Shown piece after piece: positions 56,123 through 64,000 of a DNA stretch of 64,000 nt. A program made the position numbers and the translations under genes. The number at the start of each line of letters is the position of its first letter. The first letter of the stretch is position 1. This stretch comes from Bacteroidales bacterium (lineage in GTDB: Bacteria; Bacteroidota; Bacteroidia; Bacteroidales; UBA932): assembly GCA_011620605.1 (NCBI GenBank), contig WOYW01000016.1, positions 186,001 through 250,000 on the forward strand, in the 5' to 3' direction. The notes beneath the pieces are model-generated. The model saw only the letters and a program-made list of their open reading frames with translations, was not told the origin of the DNA and did no database searches.

Positions 56123-59100
56123 TTATTTGGTTACTTTTTTGTGCTCTTTTTTTATTTCCGAATTCCTTCCGTGTTTCCACAGGTCATATACAACAGGTGT
56201 AGAGATGGCTACCGATGTGAACGGGCATATTGCCACACCTATTGCAAGTCCTACGGCAAAACCGCGGATCACTTCCCCACCGAATATGGCAATGGCAAGC
56301 AATACTACGATGGTTGTAACGGATGTATTGACCGTACGGGACAACGTGGAATTCAAGGCTTCGTTAATATTTTCTTTCAAATCCCGTTTTGGATATAAAG
56401 TCCTGTATTCGCGTATCCTGTCAAAGATGACCACCGTATCGTTCAGGGAATAACCAATAATTGTCAGAATTGCCGCTATGAATTGCTGATCCACATCCAG
56501 GGTGAAGGGCAATATTCCGGTAAAGATAGAGAAGAAGGACATCACAAAAACAGCGTTGAAAATCAATGACACCAGACCTCCCGTTCCCCAGACCCAGTTG
56601 CGGAAGCGGGCCGCAATATAGAGGAATATAGCCAGACAGGAGAGCAGGATGGCAATGACGGCATCGCGCTGAATATCGCTTGCTACCGTGGGCCCTACTT
56701 TTTCCGAACTGATGATCCCGTTAGGATTGTCCATGGTGGAAAGGAAATCTTCCAGCGTTACGGGATTTATATAAAATTCTTTTACGGCGTTGAAAAGCAT
56801 TTCATCTACCAGCTCATCGGCTTCCGTGCTTTCATCTTCTATCATGAATTTTGTAGTGATACGCATTTGGCTTTTACCGCCGAATTCTTTCACTTCCACA
56901 CCGCCTTCAAAAGCTTCTATCACGTTACCGCGAACTGCTTCTGCAGATACTTCCTGGTCAAAACGTACCACATAGGTTCTGCCCCCGGTAAAATCAACTC
57001 CGTAAGTAAACCCTTTGGTGAATATAAAGGCCATACCCACAACAATTACAGAGATCCCAATGATGTAAAAAGTTTTACGTTTTTCTATGAATTTGATCTT
57101 TGTGTGCTGCAGGAATTCACGGGTGTATTTATTGTCAAAAGTAATGGGTTTGTTTCTTGCCAGGCGTCTTTCAAACAGCAGTCTAGTTATGAAGATGGAT
57201 GTCAGCAGAGAGGTAATGATACCAATTACAAGGGTGGTGGCAAAGCCCTGAACGGGACCCGATCCGAACAGCATCAGGATGATACCTGTGATCAGGGTGG
57301 TAATGTTTCCGTCCAGGATAGCAGAGTAAGCATTTTTGTAACCGTCTGCAACTGCCAGGCGAAGGGCTTTTCCGGATCGCAATTCTTCTTTGATGCGCTC
57401 GTAAATGATCACGTTTGCATCAACCGCCATACCCAGGGTCAGCACTATACCGGCAATACCGGGCAATGTAAGTACAGCCCCGAACGATACGAGAGCCCCG
57501 AACAGGAACAGCACGTTACAAATAAGGGCTGCCGCAGAGATCAGGCCGGCACGGTTGTAGAAGAATATCATATAGGCCAGTACCAGCATGAAGGCAATGG
57601 CAAAAGAGAACAAACCGGCGGTGATGGAACGGGAGCCCAATGAAGGACCTACCACACTTTCCTGCACAATGCTTGTAGGTGCGGGAAGTTTTCCGGATTT
57701 TAAAACGTTTACAAGGTCATCTGCTTCATCCGAGGAAAATTCTCCTGTAATCTGGGAACGCCCCCCCGTAATTTCAGTATTTACCCTGGGATAGGAATAA
57801 ACCATTCCATCCAGTACAATGGCTATGCATTTGCCAATATTGTCGGCCGTCATGCGTGCCCATACCCTTGCGCCTTCTGCATTCATACCCATATCTACGG
57901 AAGGATATCCGCCGCCTGTCTGGTCAAATTGTTTGTTGGCATCGGTTATCACACCGCCATCCAACGGAGCCTGGCCGTCGCGTGTGTTTACTTTGATGGC
58001 TATCAGTTCGTAATAAACTTCGTTTACCTTATCGGCTTTTACAGTCCACAGGGGACGCAGATCTGCCGGAAGAACAGCCTGTACCTGCGGCATGTTCAGC
58101 CAGGTGTTTATGAGTGCGGTATCGCGGTAATGTGCCCGGCCAAGACTGGGCCCCGGGGCTAATTGTCCGTTATAAACGTTGGGATTAAGGACATTGAACA
58201 AGGGGTTCTGTTTGGCCCATTGCGTCATGTCTTCAGACAGGGAATCCTGCTGGGCCAATTGAGCCAGCAGATCATCGGCTTCTTCTGCTTCTTCCCCGGC
58301 AACTTCTTCTGTCGTGGTATCGGCAGATGTAATATCGGCAATGTAATCGCGAATGACACGGTTGGCTTCTTCCAGTGCGGGATATACCTCTGAATTTTCA
58401 TAAGTTTCCCAGAATTCCAGGGAAGCTGTTCCCTGAAGTAGTTTACGCACACGTTCCGGTTCTTTGACTCCGGGTAATTCCACCAGAATCCTGCCCGTGG
58501 TTTCCAGGCGCTGGATGTTTGGCTGTGTAACACCAAAACGGTCAATACGATTACGCAATACGTTAAAGGAATTGGCCATGGCCGACTCGGCCTCGTTCCG
58601 GATAATGCGGATTACTTCTTCGTTGGTGGTCTCGGGTTTAATGCGTTCCCGCATGTCGTAAGTTCCGAAAACCCTGGAAAGCCGTTCTCCAGGGGCGACC
58701 TGATCCCAGGCCTGGGCAAACAGGCTGACATAGTCTGCGCGGGATCCTTCCCGGACGTTTTGATTGGCCAGGGCAATGGCCTGATTGAACAAGGGGTCTT
58801 CGCTGTAATCTGCCAGGGCACGGATAAGACTTTCCAGCTTAACTTCCATCATCACGTTCATGCCGCCCTTCAGGTCAAGACCAAGACTGATCTCTTTTTC
58901 CTTAACTTGTTTGAAGGTAAATCCCAGGTATACTTTTTCCAGGGTTATGGAATCAATGTAATAACTTTCTTTGGCGTTTCTCAGTGAATCCAGGTAGAAA
59001 GCCTGGTCAAGTTCGCTGATACCGGCATATTCCGGTGTTTTTTGAACCGCTGTAACTGCCTTTTCGGCATAAGTAGCCGCTTTGTTTTCCTGAATCTTGG

Positions 59101-59182
59101 TTACCGCAGTAAAAGATAACTGGTAAAGACAAGCAGCTGCGATGAGTATCGCCACCAGACGGATGGCACCTTTACTTTGCAT
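56123..59182 (-). CDS. secDF: Protein translocase subunit SecDF (fused)
   Basis: 1019 aa fusion of SecD and SecF with about 12 membrane helices. The SecD part shows DLKGGMNVMMEV, the P1 head region, and AVDANVIIYERIKEELRSG; the SecF part begins near residue 720 with GVDFTGGRTYVVRF and contains NDTVVIFDRIREY. It uses the proton gradient to pull proteins after Sec translocation. Fusion is normal for Bacteroidetes. An acidic/alanine-rich insert (residues about 288-310) lies in the periplasmic head. Leader of about 40 bases from the box at 59227-59234. Confidence 0.97.
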   Translation of the reverse strand: MQSKGAIRLVAILIAAACLYQLSFTAVTKIQENKAATYAEKAVTAVQKTPEYAGISELDQAFYLDSLRNAKESYYIDSITLEKVYLGFTFKQVKEKEISLGLDLKGGMNVMMEVKLESLIRALADYSEDPLFNQAIALANQNVREGSRADYVSLFAQAWDQVAPGERLSRVFGTYDMRERIKPETTNEEVIRIIRNEAESAMANSFNVLRNRIDRFGVTQPNIQRLETTGRILVELPGVKEPERVRKLLQGTASLEFWETYENSEVYPALEEANRVIRDYIADITSADTTTEEVAGEEAEEADDLLAQLAQQDSLSEDMTQWAKQNPLFNVLNPNVYNGQLAPGPSLGRAHYRDTALINTWLNMPQVQAVLPADLRPLWTVKADKVNEVYYELIAIKVNTRDGQAPLDGGVITDANKQFDQTGGGYPSVDMGMNAEGARVWARMTADNIGKCIAIVLDGMVYSYPRVNTEITGGRSQITGEFSSDEADDLVNVLKSGKLPAPTSIVQESVVGPSLGSRSITAGLFSFAIAFMLVLAYMIFFYNRAGLISAAALICNVLFLFGALVSFGAVLTLPGIAGIVLTLGMAVDANVIIYERIKEELRSGKALRLAVADGYKNAYSAILDGNITTLITGIILMLFGSGPVQGFATTLVIGIITSLLTSIFITRLLFERRLARNKPITFDNKYTREFLQHTKIKFIEKRKTFYIIGISVIVVGMAFIFTKGFTYGVDFTGGRTYVVRFDQEVSAEAVRGNVIEAFEGGVEVKEFGGKSQMRITTKFMIEDESTEADELVDEMLFNAVKEFYINPVTLEDFLSTMDNPNGIISSEKVGPTVASDIQRDAVIAILLSCLAIFLYIAARFRNWVWGTGGLVSLIFNAVFVMSFFSIFTGILPFTLDVDQQFIAAILTIIGYSLNDTVVIFDRIREYRTLYPKRDLKENINEALNSTLSRTVNTSVTTIVVLLAIAIFGGEVIRGFAVGLAIGVAICPFTSVAISTPVVYDLWKHGRNSEIKKEHKKVTK

Positions 59183-59226
59183 AATCTTATTATTAATTAT
59201 TTGTATAAGTCAGGTAAAATAGGGTG

Positions 59227-59234
59227 CAAATGTA
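59227..59234 (-). promoter_or_regulatory. -7 box (TACATTTG) of secDF
   Basis: Exact match 44 bases before the secDF ATG, one of the few in the window with a real leader. Confidence 0.65.
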
Positions 59235-59254
59235 ATATTTTTTCCCTAATTAAT

Positions 59255-59262
59255 TAACTTTG
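59255..59262 (+). promoter_or_regulatory. -7 box (TAACTTTG) of the PD40/SPOR gene
   Basis: Exact TAnnTTTG match 20 bases before the ATG at 59283; it overlaps the in-frame GTG at 59262 and so excludes that start. Confidence 0.7.
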
Positions 59263-59282
59263 TGGTTCGCATTTGCCTTTTT

Positions 59283-61244
59283 ATGCCGGATAAACTTCTC
59301 ATAAAAATCTATTTGTTTGTGGGTCTTATGTTTCCCACATCTTTTATATATGCCCAATTGTCTCTTGCCGATACGTTATTCCGGGAAGGAGAACGGTTGC
59401 GCATTGATTATGAATTTGAACGCGCCCTGGAAGCGTATATCCGGGCCATCAGTTTGTCCGATGATTCGCTATTCACCGCCCGTGCCGAAGAACGTCGCGT
59501 TTTTTGCGAAAATGGGCTCATACTGAGCAATTACGTGGTCAAACCCCGGGTGTTGGGACGCACCGCAGTTCCCATTGTGGATTTTCCGCTATATTATGAC
59601 CTGGCAACTTCAGGATCCTGGGCGTTGACTCCCGATTCAATTCTGGCCCTGGTAAACGACAGGGGATCCGACCCTCAGCCTTTGTTTTACCGTCCAAGGC
59701 TGGAACGAATGGTTTTTTCGGCCAGGGACACCACAAAAGACTCGGCTTTCGACATTTATATGATCCGGCGAAAAGACACGCTGGCCTGCGACAGTGTGTT
59801 CTGGGAGCCTCCGGTCCGGCTGGGATCTCGTATCAACTCCCGGGGAAATGAACGGTTCCCGATCTTGAGTGTCGATGGGAACACGTTGTATTTCAGCTCG
59901 GACGGACTCCCCGGCATGGGAGGAATGAGTTTGTATGTAAGTCAGTGGAATGAAGATGAACAAAATTGGGAAGTTGCCCAGAATATGGGCATCCCGTTTT
60001 CCTCAACTTCCAACGATCTGCTATACATGCTTGCCGATGATTCCCGGTTTTTTTACTTTGTATCGGACCGGGCTGCACCGGCGGATTCCATGATCCTTTA
60101 CAAAGTGGCGTACGAAAGCTCTCCCGTAAAAGTACGTCCGGCTTCCGTTGCCGAATTGAGGAAAATCGCATCTCTGCCTGTGTCCCAAGAGGAAAAAGAG
60201 GCGGCACAACAAGCGGCAGAACCTGTACCCATGGGTGATAATTCCCGTATTGTTCCCGATTCGGTACTGCAAAAAACGCAACAGGCCACGCAGCATTATG
60301 CGAAATTGGTCAAAACGGTCCGGGATCTGACATTGCGTATTAGGGAACATGAACGTAAACTGGACAGTATGCGGGTTTTGTACGGATCGTTTTCGCGTGA
60401 AGAAGACAGGCAGGCAATCGCAAATACTATACGGGAAGAAGAATTCCTGATGATGGACCTTCAGGAAACCTTGCGTTACACACAACGGTCTGCACGGGAT
60501 ATTGAAGATATGTTCCTGTCATACGGAGTACTTCCTCCATTGGCGGGACCTTCCGGCGACACGCTCAAAAGTGAGACTGTCACAAACCACACGGGTCATA
60601 CAGGGCCTTTCCATCCCCTGAAACAAGCATATATTTCCCTGGAAAATCATGTTTTTTTAGCCCCGCTTCCGGAAATTCCGGCTATTGACCTGACCTTTCG
60701 CATTGGAGAGGAATCAGAGATCGTGCCCTGGGAAAATGAACCCATGGGTCTTTATTACCGGATCCAGTTATTCACCATGACACGGCAGGTTTCTACGGAT
60801 CAACTGAAGGGGATCAGTCCCGTCTTTGAAGTCCGGGCCGGCAACCGTTACGTTTATTATGCCGGACAATTCTATACGTACGATGACGCTATGGGGGCGT
60901 TGTCCGTCGTACGCCGGCAGGGTATCAGGGGTGCAATCCTTGTAGCTTATTACCAAGGCAAATCCATTCCGGTCCAGGAAGGCCGCAGGCGGGAAACCGA
61001 AAACAGGACAGCACCTGAAGGTGCAGTGGCCTTCCAAATATTCCTGGGCACCGGAGAAATTCCTCCCGGATTGGTATCTTTGGTGAGTGAACTGTCAGAC
61101 AAGGATATCATCAAAGTCGTTACCGATACACGCACGGATTATTTCATCGGGCCGTTCAGCACCCTTTCAGAAGCCACCAACCTTGCCTCGGCATTAAAGA
61201 AAAAAGGCTTTGCCGGGGTAGAAGTACAAAAAGCAACAAATTAA
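59283..61244 (+). CDS. Exported protein with PD40-like and SPOR-like regions
   Basis: 653 aa. Signal peptide (cleavage near residue 24, FIYAQ). An N-terminal helical/TPR-like part is followed by PD40/WD40-like blades (FPILSVDGNTLYFSSDGLPGMGGMSLY and a similar repeat near DDSRFFYFVSDR), a coiled coil (~330-410, TVRDLTLRIREHERKLDSM), and two C-terminal SPOR-like units (YRIQLFTM..GQFYTYDDAMGAL and FQIFLGTG..GPFSTLSEATNLA). SPOR domains bind denuded peptidoglycan glycan strands. The architecture resembles gliding/OmpA-associated Bacteroidetes proteins without the OmpA domain. Specific function not recognised. Confidence 0.75.
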   Translation: MPDKLLIKIYLFVGLMFPTSFIYAQLSLADTLFREGERLRIDYEFERALEAYIRAISLSDDSLFTARAEERRVFCENGLILSNYVVKPRVLGRTAVPIVDFPLYYDLATSGSWALTPDSILALVNDRGSDPQPLFYRPRLERMVFSARDTTKDSAFDIYMIRRKDTLACDSVFWEPPVRLGSRINSRGNERFPILSVDGNTLYFSSDGLPGMGGMSLYVSQWNEDEQNWEVAQNMGIPFSSTSNDLLYMLADDSRFFYFVSDRAAPADSMILYKVAYESSPVKVRPASVAELRKIASLPVSQEEKEAAQQAAEPVPMGDNSRIVPDSVLQKTQQATQHYAKLVKTVRDLTLRIREHERKLDSMRVLYGSFSREEDRQAIANTIREEEFLMMDLQETLRYTQRSARDIEDMFLSYGVLPPLAGPSGDTLKSETVTNHTGHTGPFHPLKQAYISLENHVFLAPLPEIPAIDLTFRIGEESEIVPWENEPMGLYYRIQLFTMTRQVSTDQLKGISPVFEVRAGNRYVYYAGQFYTYDDAMGALSVVRRQGIRGAILVAYYQGKSIPVQEGRRRETENRTAPEGAVAFQIFLGTGEIPPGLVSLVSELSDKDIIKVVTDTRTDYFIGPFSTLSEATNLASALKKKGFAGVEVQKATN

Positions 61245-61255
61245 AATACAACTAT

Positions 61256-61726
61256 ATGGGATTAATTATTACGCTTATTGTCATTGGCCTTCTTCTGTTG
61301 ATCGCCGAGATGATTGTCATACCAGGATTCGGTATAGCCGGCATCCTGGGCCTGGCCAGTATCATAGGTGCTATTGTTTTGGCGTTTACGCAATTCGGGA
61401 CAATAACCGGGTTTATCGTTTTGTTCGGAGCTCTGGTCGTCTGCGGTATTCTGATATATTTTGTCCTTCGTTCCAAGACCTGGCGAAAGATCACACTCAA
61501 AAAGAGTATTGAAGACAAAGCCACTAAAAGTCCTTCCGAACAAGGCATCACAGTTGGTATGGAAGGAGTCAGCCTAACACGTCTCAACCCTACCGGGAAC
61601 GGCCGTTTTGGTGATATCACGGTGGAAGTACGCTCTGCTCAGGAACTTATTCCTCCCAAAACGCCCATAAAGGTCGTTTATATCGAGGGATTGAGTATAT
61701 TTGTATCTCGCATAGAAATCAATTAA
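61256..61726 (+). CDS. NfeD family membrane protein
   Basis: 156 aa with two or three N-terminal helices (residues 1-75; [29 protein letters not shown]) and a C-terminal OB-fold segment ([22 protein letters not shown]). NfeD partners membrane-raft flotillins, and the next gene is FloA-like, so partnership is likely. Eleven bases separate it from the preceding gene and ten from the next; all three should be cotranscribed. Confidence 0.93.
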   Translation: MGLIITLIVIGLLLLIAEMIVIPGFGIAGILGLASIIGAIVLAFTQFGTITGFIVLFGALVVCGILIYFVLRSKTWRKITLKKSIEDKATKSPSEQGITVGMEGVSLTRLNPTGNGRFGDITVEVRSAQELIPPKTPIKVVYIEGLSIFVSRIEIN

Positions 61727-61736
61727 AAAAAATATT

Positions 61737-62693
61737 ATGTCAACTATTGGTACAACGTTAATGTGGATAGCCATCGGAATCGTTGGTTTTTTCATACTTT
61801 TATGGTTCTTCCCTATCACTCTTTGGTTCCAGGCATTGATCTCGGGAGTCCGGATCAACCTGATCCAATTGGTGCTCATGCGTTGGAGAAAAGTTCCCCC
61901 CAGCACCATTGTCATGGCAATGATAACCGGTACAAAGGCCGGTCTTTCCCTGGATGCTAATGCCCTGGAGGCCCACTACCTGGCCAAGGGAAATGTAGGT
62001 AAGGTGGTCAATGCATTGATCTCGGCCGATAAAGCTAATATTCCCCTGGATTTCAAAATGGCTGCTGCTATTGACCTGGCCGGACGTGACGTGTTCGAGG
62101 CTGTACAAATGTCTGTAAACCCCAAAGTGATCAACACCCCACCCGTTTCTGCCGTGGCAAAAGACGGTATCCAGCTCATAGCCAAAGCCCGTGTTACGGT
62201 ACGTGCCAGCATCAAACAACTGGTAGGAGGGGCAGGTGAAGAAACCATCCTGGCCCGCGTTGGTGAAGGAATCGTTTCCAGTATCGGTTCAGCAGATTCG
62301 CACAAATCCGTGCTGGAGAATCCCGATTACATCTCTAAAGTCGTCCTGGAAAAAGGACTGGACTCGGGAACCGCATTCGAGATCCTTTCCATAGACATTG
62401 CCGACATTGACGTAGGCAAGAACATCGGGGCCGTCCTGCAAATGGACCAGGCCAACGCCGATAAGAACATCGCCCAGGCCCGCGCCGAAGAACGCCGCGC
62501 CATGGCCGTTGCCCTGGAGCAGGAAATGAAAGCATCTGCACAGGAGGCCCGGGCCAAAGTGATCCTTGCCGAGGCAGAAATTCCTCTGGCAATGGCAGAC
62601 GCATTCCGTAAAGGCAACCTGGGAATCATGGATTATTACCGCATGAAAAACATCCAGGCCGATACAGGCATGCGCGAGGAAATTGCAAAATAA
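61737..62693 (+). CDS. floA: Flotillin-like protein FloA
   Basis: 318 aa. N-terminal membrane hairpin (residues ~8-40), an SPFH domain ([34 protein letters not shown]), and a C-terminal Ala/Glu-rich coiled coil ([21 protein letters not shown]). It is the bacterial raft scaffold of the former UPF0365 family and directly follows its NfeD partner. Confidence 0.96.
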   Translation: MSTIGTTLMWIAIGIVGFFILLWFFPITLWFQALISGVRINLIQLVLMRWRKVPPSTIVMAMITGTKAGLSLDANALEAHYLAKGNVGKVVNALISADKANIPLDFKMAAAIDLAGRDVFEAVQMSVNPKVINTPPVSAVAKDGIQLIAKARVTVRASIKQLVGGAGEETILARVGEGIVSSIGSADSHKSVLENPDYISKVVLEKGLDSGTAFEILSIDIADIDVGKNIGAVLQMDQANADKNIAQARAEERRAMAVALEQEMKASAQEARAKVILAEAEIPLAMADAFRKGNLGIMDYYRMKNIQADTGMREEIAK

Positions 62694-62704
62694 AATAAAT
62701 TATC

Positions 62705-62712
62705 TACCTTTG
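62705..62712 (+). promoter_or_regulatory. Promoter of tRNA-Ser (TTG-N19-TACCTTTG)
   Basis: Exact -7 box with TTG at 62683-62685, 19 bases upstream; ends 23 bases before the tRNA. Confidence 0.8.
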
Positions 62713-62735
62713 CCCTCCTTAAAAAGCAAAGGTTT

Positions 62736-62825
62736 GGTGAGGTGGGTGAGTGGCTGAAACCACCAGTTTGCTAAACTGACGTACTCGCAAGGGTACCGGG
62801 GGTTCGAATCCCCCTCTCACCGCCA
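62736..62825 (+). tRNA. tRNA-Ser (anticodon GCT)
   Basis: Long-variable-arm cloverleaf. Acceptor GGTGAGG/TCTCACC, anticodon stem CAGT/ACTG enclosing TTGCTAA (anticodon GCT), T-loop GGTTCGAATCC, discriminator G at 62822. CCA is encoded here, unlike the two tRNA-Gln genes. The CCA overlaps the left arm of the palindrome 62822-62954. Confidence 0.96.
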
Positions 62826-62954
62826 AAGAAATAACAAGCCAACCCCAAAGGGGAAAAGCAAAAAAATAAAAAAACCGCCTTCAAGCTTGCTTGAGCGGTT
62901 TTTTGTTTTTTTTGCTTATGCTGCCGCAAGCAGTCTGGCTTGTTTTTCTTTGGC
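62822..62954. repeat. Nested inverted repeat beginning at the tRNA-Ser 3' end
   Basis: Outer arms 62822-62841 and 62936-62954 pair with one unmatched base. Inner arms 62856-62878 and 62895-62917 pair over 23 bases with two adjacent mismatches. Between outer and inner arms sits a small hairpin on each side (62843-62853 and 62919-62932). The centre doubles as a terminator. The whole could extrude as a cruciform. Confidence 0.85.
62873..62904 (+). terminator. Terminator of tRNA-Ser
   Basis: The stem AACCGC/GCGGTT, extended by TCAAGC/GCTTGA with a two-base bulge, is followed by a T-run. It forms the centre of the larger palindrome. Confidence 0.8.
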
Positions 62955-62959
62955 AGGCC

Positions 62960-63059
62960 CCCCAATTGGGGATCACGGAGCGAAACAACGTGAAGCGGAG
63001 TAATCCCCAACCGGGGATCACGGAATGAAGTGAAATGCAGTGACGTAATCCCATCGGGG
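62960..63059. repeat. Tandem REP-like palindromic repeat, two units
   Basis: Two ~41-base units start at 62968 and 63013 (period 45). Each begins GGGGATCACGGA and closes with GTAATCCC. A 12-bp palindrome CCCCAATTGGGG (62960-62971) precedes them and ATCCCCAACCGGGGAT joins them. The pattern recalls dispersed REP-type intergenic repeats; genome copy number is unknown. Confidence 0.7.
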
Positions 63060-63079
63060 AACAAAGCCCTATTGCACAC

Positions 63080-63559
63080 TTAATCCTTTACACAACGCAC
63101 ATAAAGCCCATTATCCTTGGTGAAGAAATTGTTCCTGTAAAAATAGATTTCGTCGTAGTAGAGCACCCGGTACCAGGCAGTACTACCGCTTTGCGTAGCG
63201 CTCCAAAATGCGATGGTGGCGGTTATGAATTCAAATGTATTATCATCGGCGTACCGGGTCCCTCCCGGAAGGGCCGAGAACCCGGACATGTTTCTGTCTT
63301 CGGTATAATCGGTATTACCCGGGACTCCATCATCTTCTGAAGAAAACCATCCATTATCACTTGCCAAAGATTTGGCTATTTTATTACCTTCTGTAGTCCC
63401 GTCATAATTGTGGCCGTTGGCAATCAAGTATTCTTCCAATTGTGTCCATTCATCATCACTTGGCAAATGCCACCCTTCGGGGCAGGCCGTCATGGCTGCC
63501 GGCCAGTTGTATAACACGCCATAAGTGCTATAATTATACGTTTCTTTGGCTGCCGTCAC
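63080..63559 (-). pseudogene. FISUMP-domain protein, 5'-truncated
   Basis: About 160 residues match the C-terminal part of FISUMP ('Fibrobacter succinogenes major paralogous') domains: YGVLYNWPAAMTACPEGWHLPSDDEWTQLE, FSALPGGTRY, FWSATQSGSTAWYRVLYY and a final GLYVRCVKD. The signal peptide and first part of the domain are missing. The open frame continues without an ATG to 63619, where a stop occurs, and its first residues are encoded by the inverted-repeat element 63595-63697. Only a GTG at 63559 could start it. It is probably a remnant left by that element's insertion or by recombination. Confidence 0.75.
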
Positions 63560-63594
63560 ATCTGTTCCTTCGTATCCAGAGTTTGGTGCGCACG

Positions 63595-63697
63595 AAATGG
63601 AGTTTGGTGCGCCAAAATTTCAGCATGCCAATACAAAGCGTTGTCAATCAGTGTTTTGTGATTTTTAGGTTTTAGTTGGCGCAGTCAAACTCCATTT
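63595..63697. mobile_element. MITE-like element with ~21-bp terminal inverted repeats
   Basis: Arms 63595-63615 and 63676-63697 are inverted copies, beginning AAATGGAGTTTG and differing only at a two/three-base position. Total length is 103 bases, with no coding capacity. A 13-base copy of the arm core (GAGTTTGGTGCGC) is repeated directly at 63579-63591, 21 bases from the one at 63600-63612. No target-site duplication was confirmed. Confidence 0.65.
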
Positions 63698-64000
63698 ACC
63701 TTGTGTTTAGCAGGACTTTTACCCGGCTTTTCTGGTCAGAGGAGACTTCCCTGACATCTGTCGGGATCGCAGAAGGATCCACTTCTATGGCCAGGTAACA
63801 TTTTTTTGGAGACAGATCTTTACTTTTGGGAATATAAATCTCTGTAAGAAAATCATAATCCAACACTTCGGAAATGGTCAATAACAGATCTATGTCAATG
63901 CTTTTCCGGTGAAAGATATCGTATATGGTTGTGCGGGAACGGTTAATAAGTATGGCAAATTCAGAAATGGACAGTTTACATTCCTTGACTTTCTGCTCAA
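63696..64000 (-). CDS. Helix-turn-helix regulator (partial, start beyond the window)
   Basis: About 101 C-terminal residues are visible. KLSISEFAILINRSRTTIYDIF followed by KSIDIDLLLTISEVLDYDF is an XRE-like helix-turn-helix of the kind common in small Bacteroidetes regulators; the remainder (YIPKSKDLSPKKCYLAIEVD) is a short non-conserved tail. The N-terminus lies past base 64000. The stop codon overlaps the right arm of the 103-bp element by two bases. Confidence 0.78.
   Translation of the reverse strand, partial: EQKVKECKLSISEFAILINRSRTTIYDIFHRKSIDIDLLLTISEVLDYDFLTEIYIPKSKDLSPKKCYLAIEVDPSAIPTDVREVSSDQKSRVKVLLNTR

Noticed and set aside
62960-63059. CRISPR array
   Set aside because: Only two diverged 41-base units with a 4-base joint; no spacers, no cas genes.
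62771-63079. Minus-strand ORF of 102 codons across tRNA-Ser
   Set aside because: Its start end is antisense to tRNA-Ser (the familiar GIRTPGT artefact) and the rest covers the palindrome and repeats; no protein family features.

Overview
The window is a compact chromosomal segment from a member of the Bacteroidota, most likely of the order Bacteroidales. Evidence for this: many genes are preceded by the Bacteroidetes sigma-factor -7 box TAnnTTTG, with TTTG about 19-21 bases further upstream at several of them; Shine-Dalgarno sequences are essentially absent; and several families are Bacteroidetes-typical (DUF4254, DUF4271, DUF2723, fused SecDF, a FISUMP-domain fragment, the hemD-rnpA-yidD cluster). 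No ribosomal RNA, phage, CRISPR array or complete IS element was seen.

Layout. Positions 1-2840 (minus strand) hold a polyprenyl synthase, DUF4254, a GT9 glycosyltransferase and a truncated U32 peptidase. Next come rsgA and a MATE exporter (plus), bactofilin and an S41 protease (minus), then rdgB, recO, a GH3-family protein and a LuxE-like synthetase (plus). A large DUF2723 membrane protein (minus) is followed by DUF4271-hemD-lipoprotein-rnpA-yidD (plus), uvrC (minus), a fused ornithine/glycine-lipid-type acyltransferase, tadA and two tRNA-Gln genes. Then follow a large putative metallopeptidase/propeller/barrel protein, pnuC, groES-groEL, a divergent GH95 lipoprotein and nfo. Positions 29.7-32.6 kb (minus) carry tyrS-rbfA-ABC permease, followed by a secreted-protease pair and a DUF2156 protein (plus). 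Positions 36.4-44.5 kb (minus) carry sufB-pnuC-sufC-sufD and nrdJ-ispE-phosphopantetheinyl transferase. Then come a ThiL-like protein, rnr-lemA, gpmI-dnaE, ispD plus a serine hydrolase, a GNAT enzyme, secDF, a PD40/SPOR-like protein, NfeD and a FloA-type flotillin, and tRNA-Ser. The last 1.2 kb, after tRNA-Ser, is accessory: a nested palindrome, tandem REP-like repeats, a truncated FISUMP gene, a 103-bp MITE-like element and a partial HTH regulator.

How the genes fit together. Most are housekeeping: isoprenoid synthesis (ispD, ispE, prenyl synthase), Fe-S assembly, replication and repair (dnaE, uvrC, recO, nfo, B12-dependent RNR), translation and RNA maturation (tyrS, rbfA, rsgA, tadA, rnpA, rnr), chaperones, and envelope functions (secDF, bactofilin, FloA/NfeD, lipid acyltransferase).

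The most notable observations are: (i) -7 boxes only 3-9 bases from many start codons, implying leaderless or near-leaderless mRNAs, including a 38-bp divergent promoter between sufB and the thiL homologue; (ii) a ThiL homologue that has lost most of its family's metal-binding aspartates; (iii) a GH95 enzyme with His and Arg where the family has catalytic Asn and Glu; (iv) a pnuC gene inserted inside the suf operon; and (v) inverted-repeat structures upstream of groES and downstream of tRNA-Ser. I did not find one clear-cut new multigene system. All family alignments are from memory and unverified by search.
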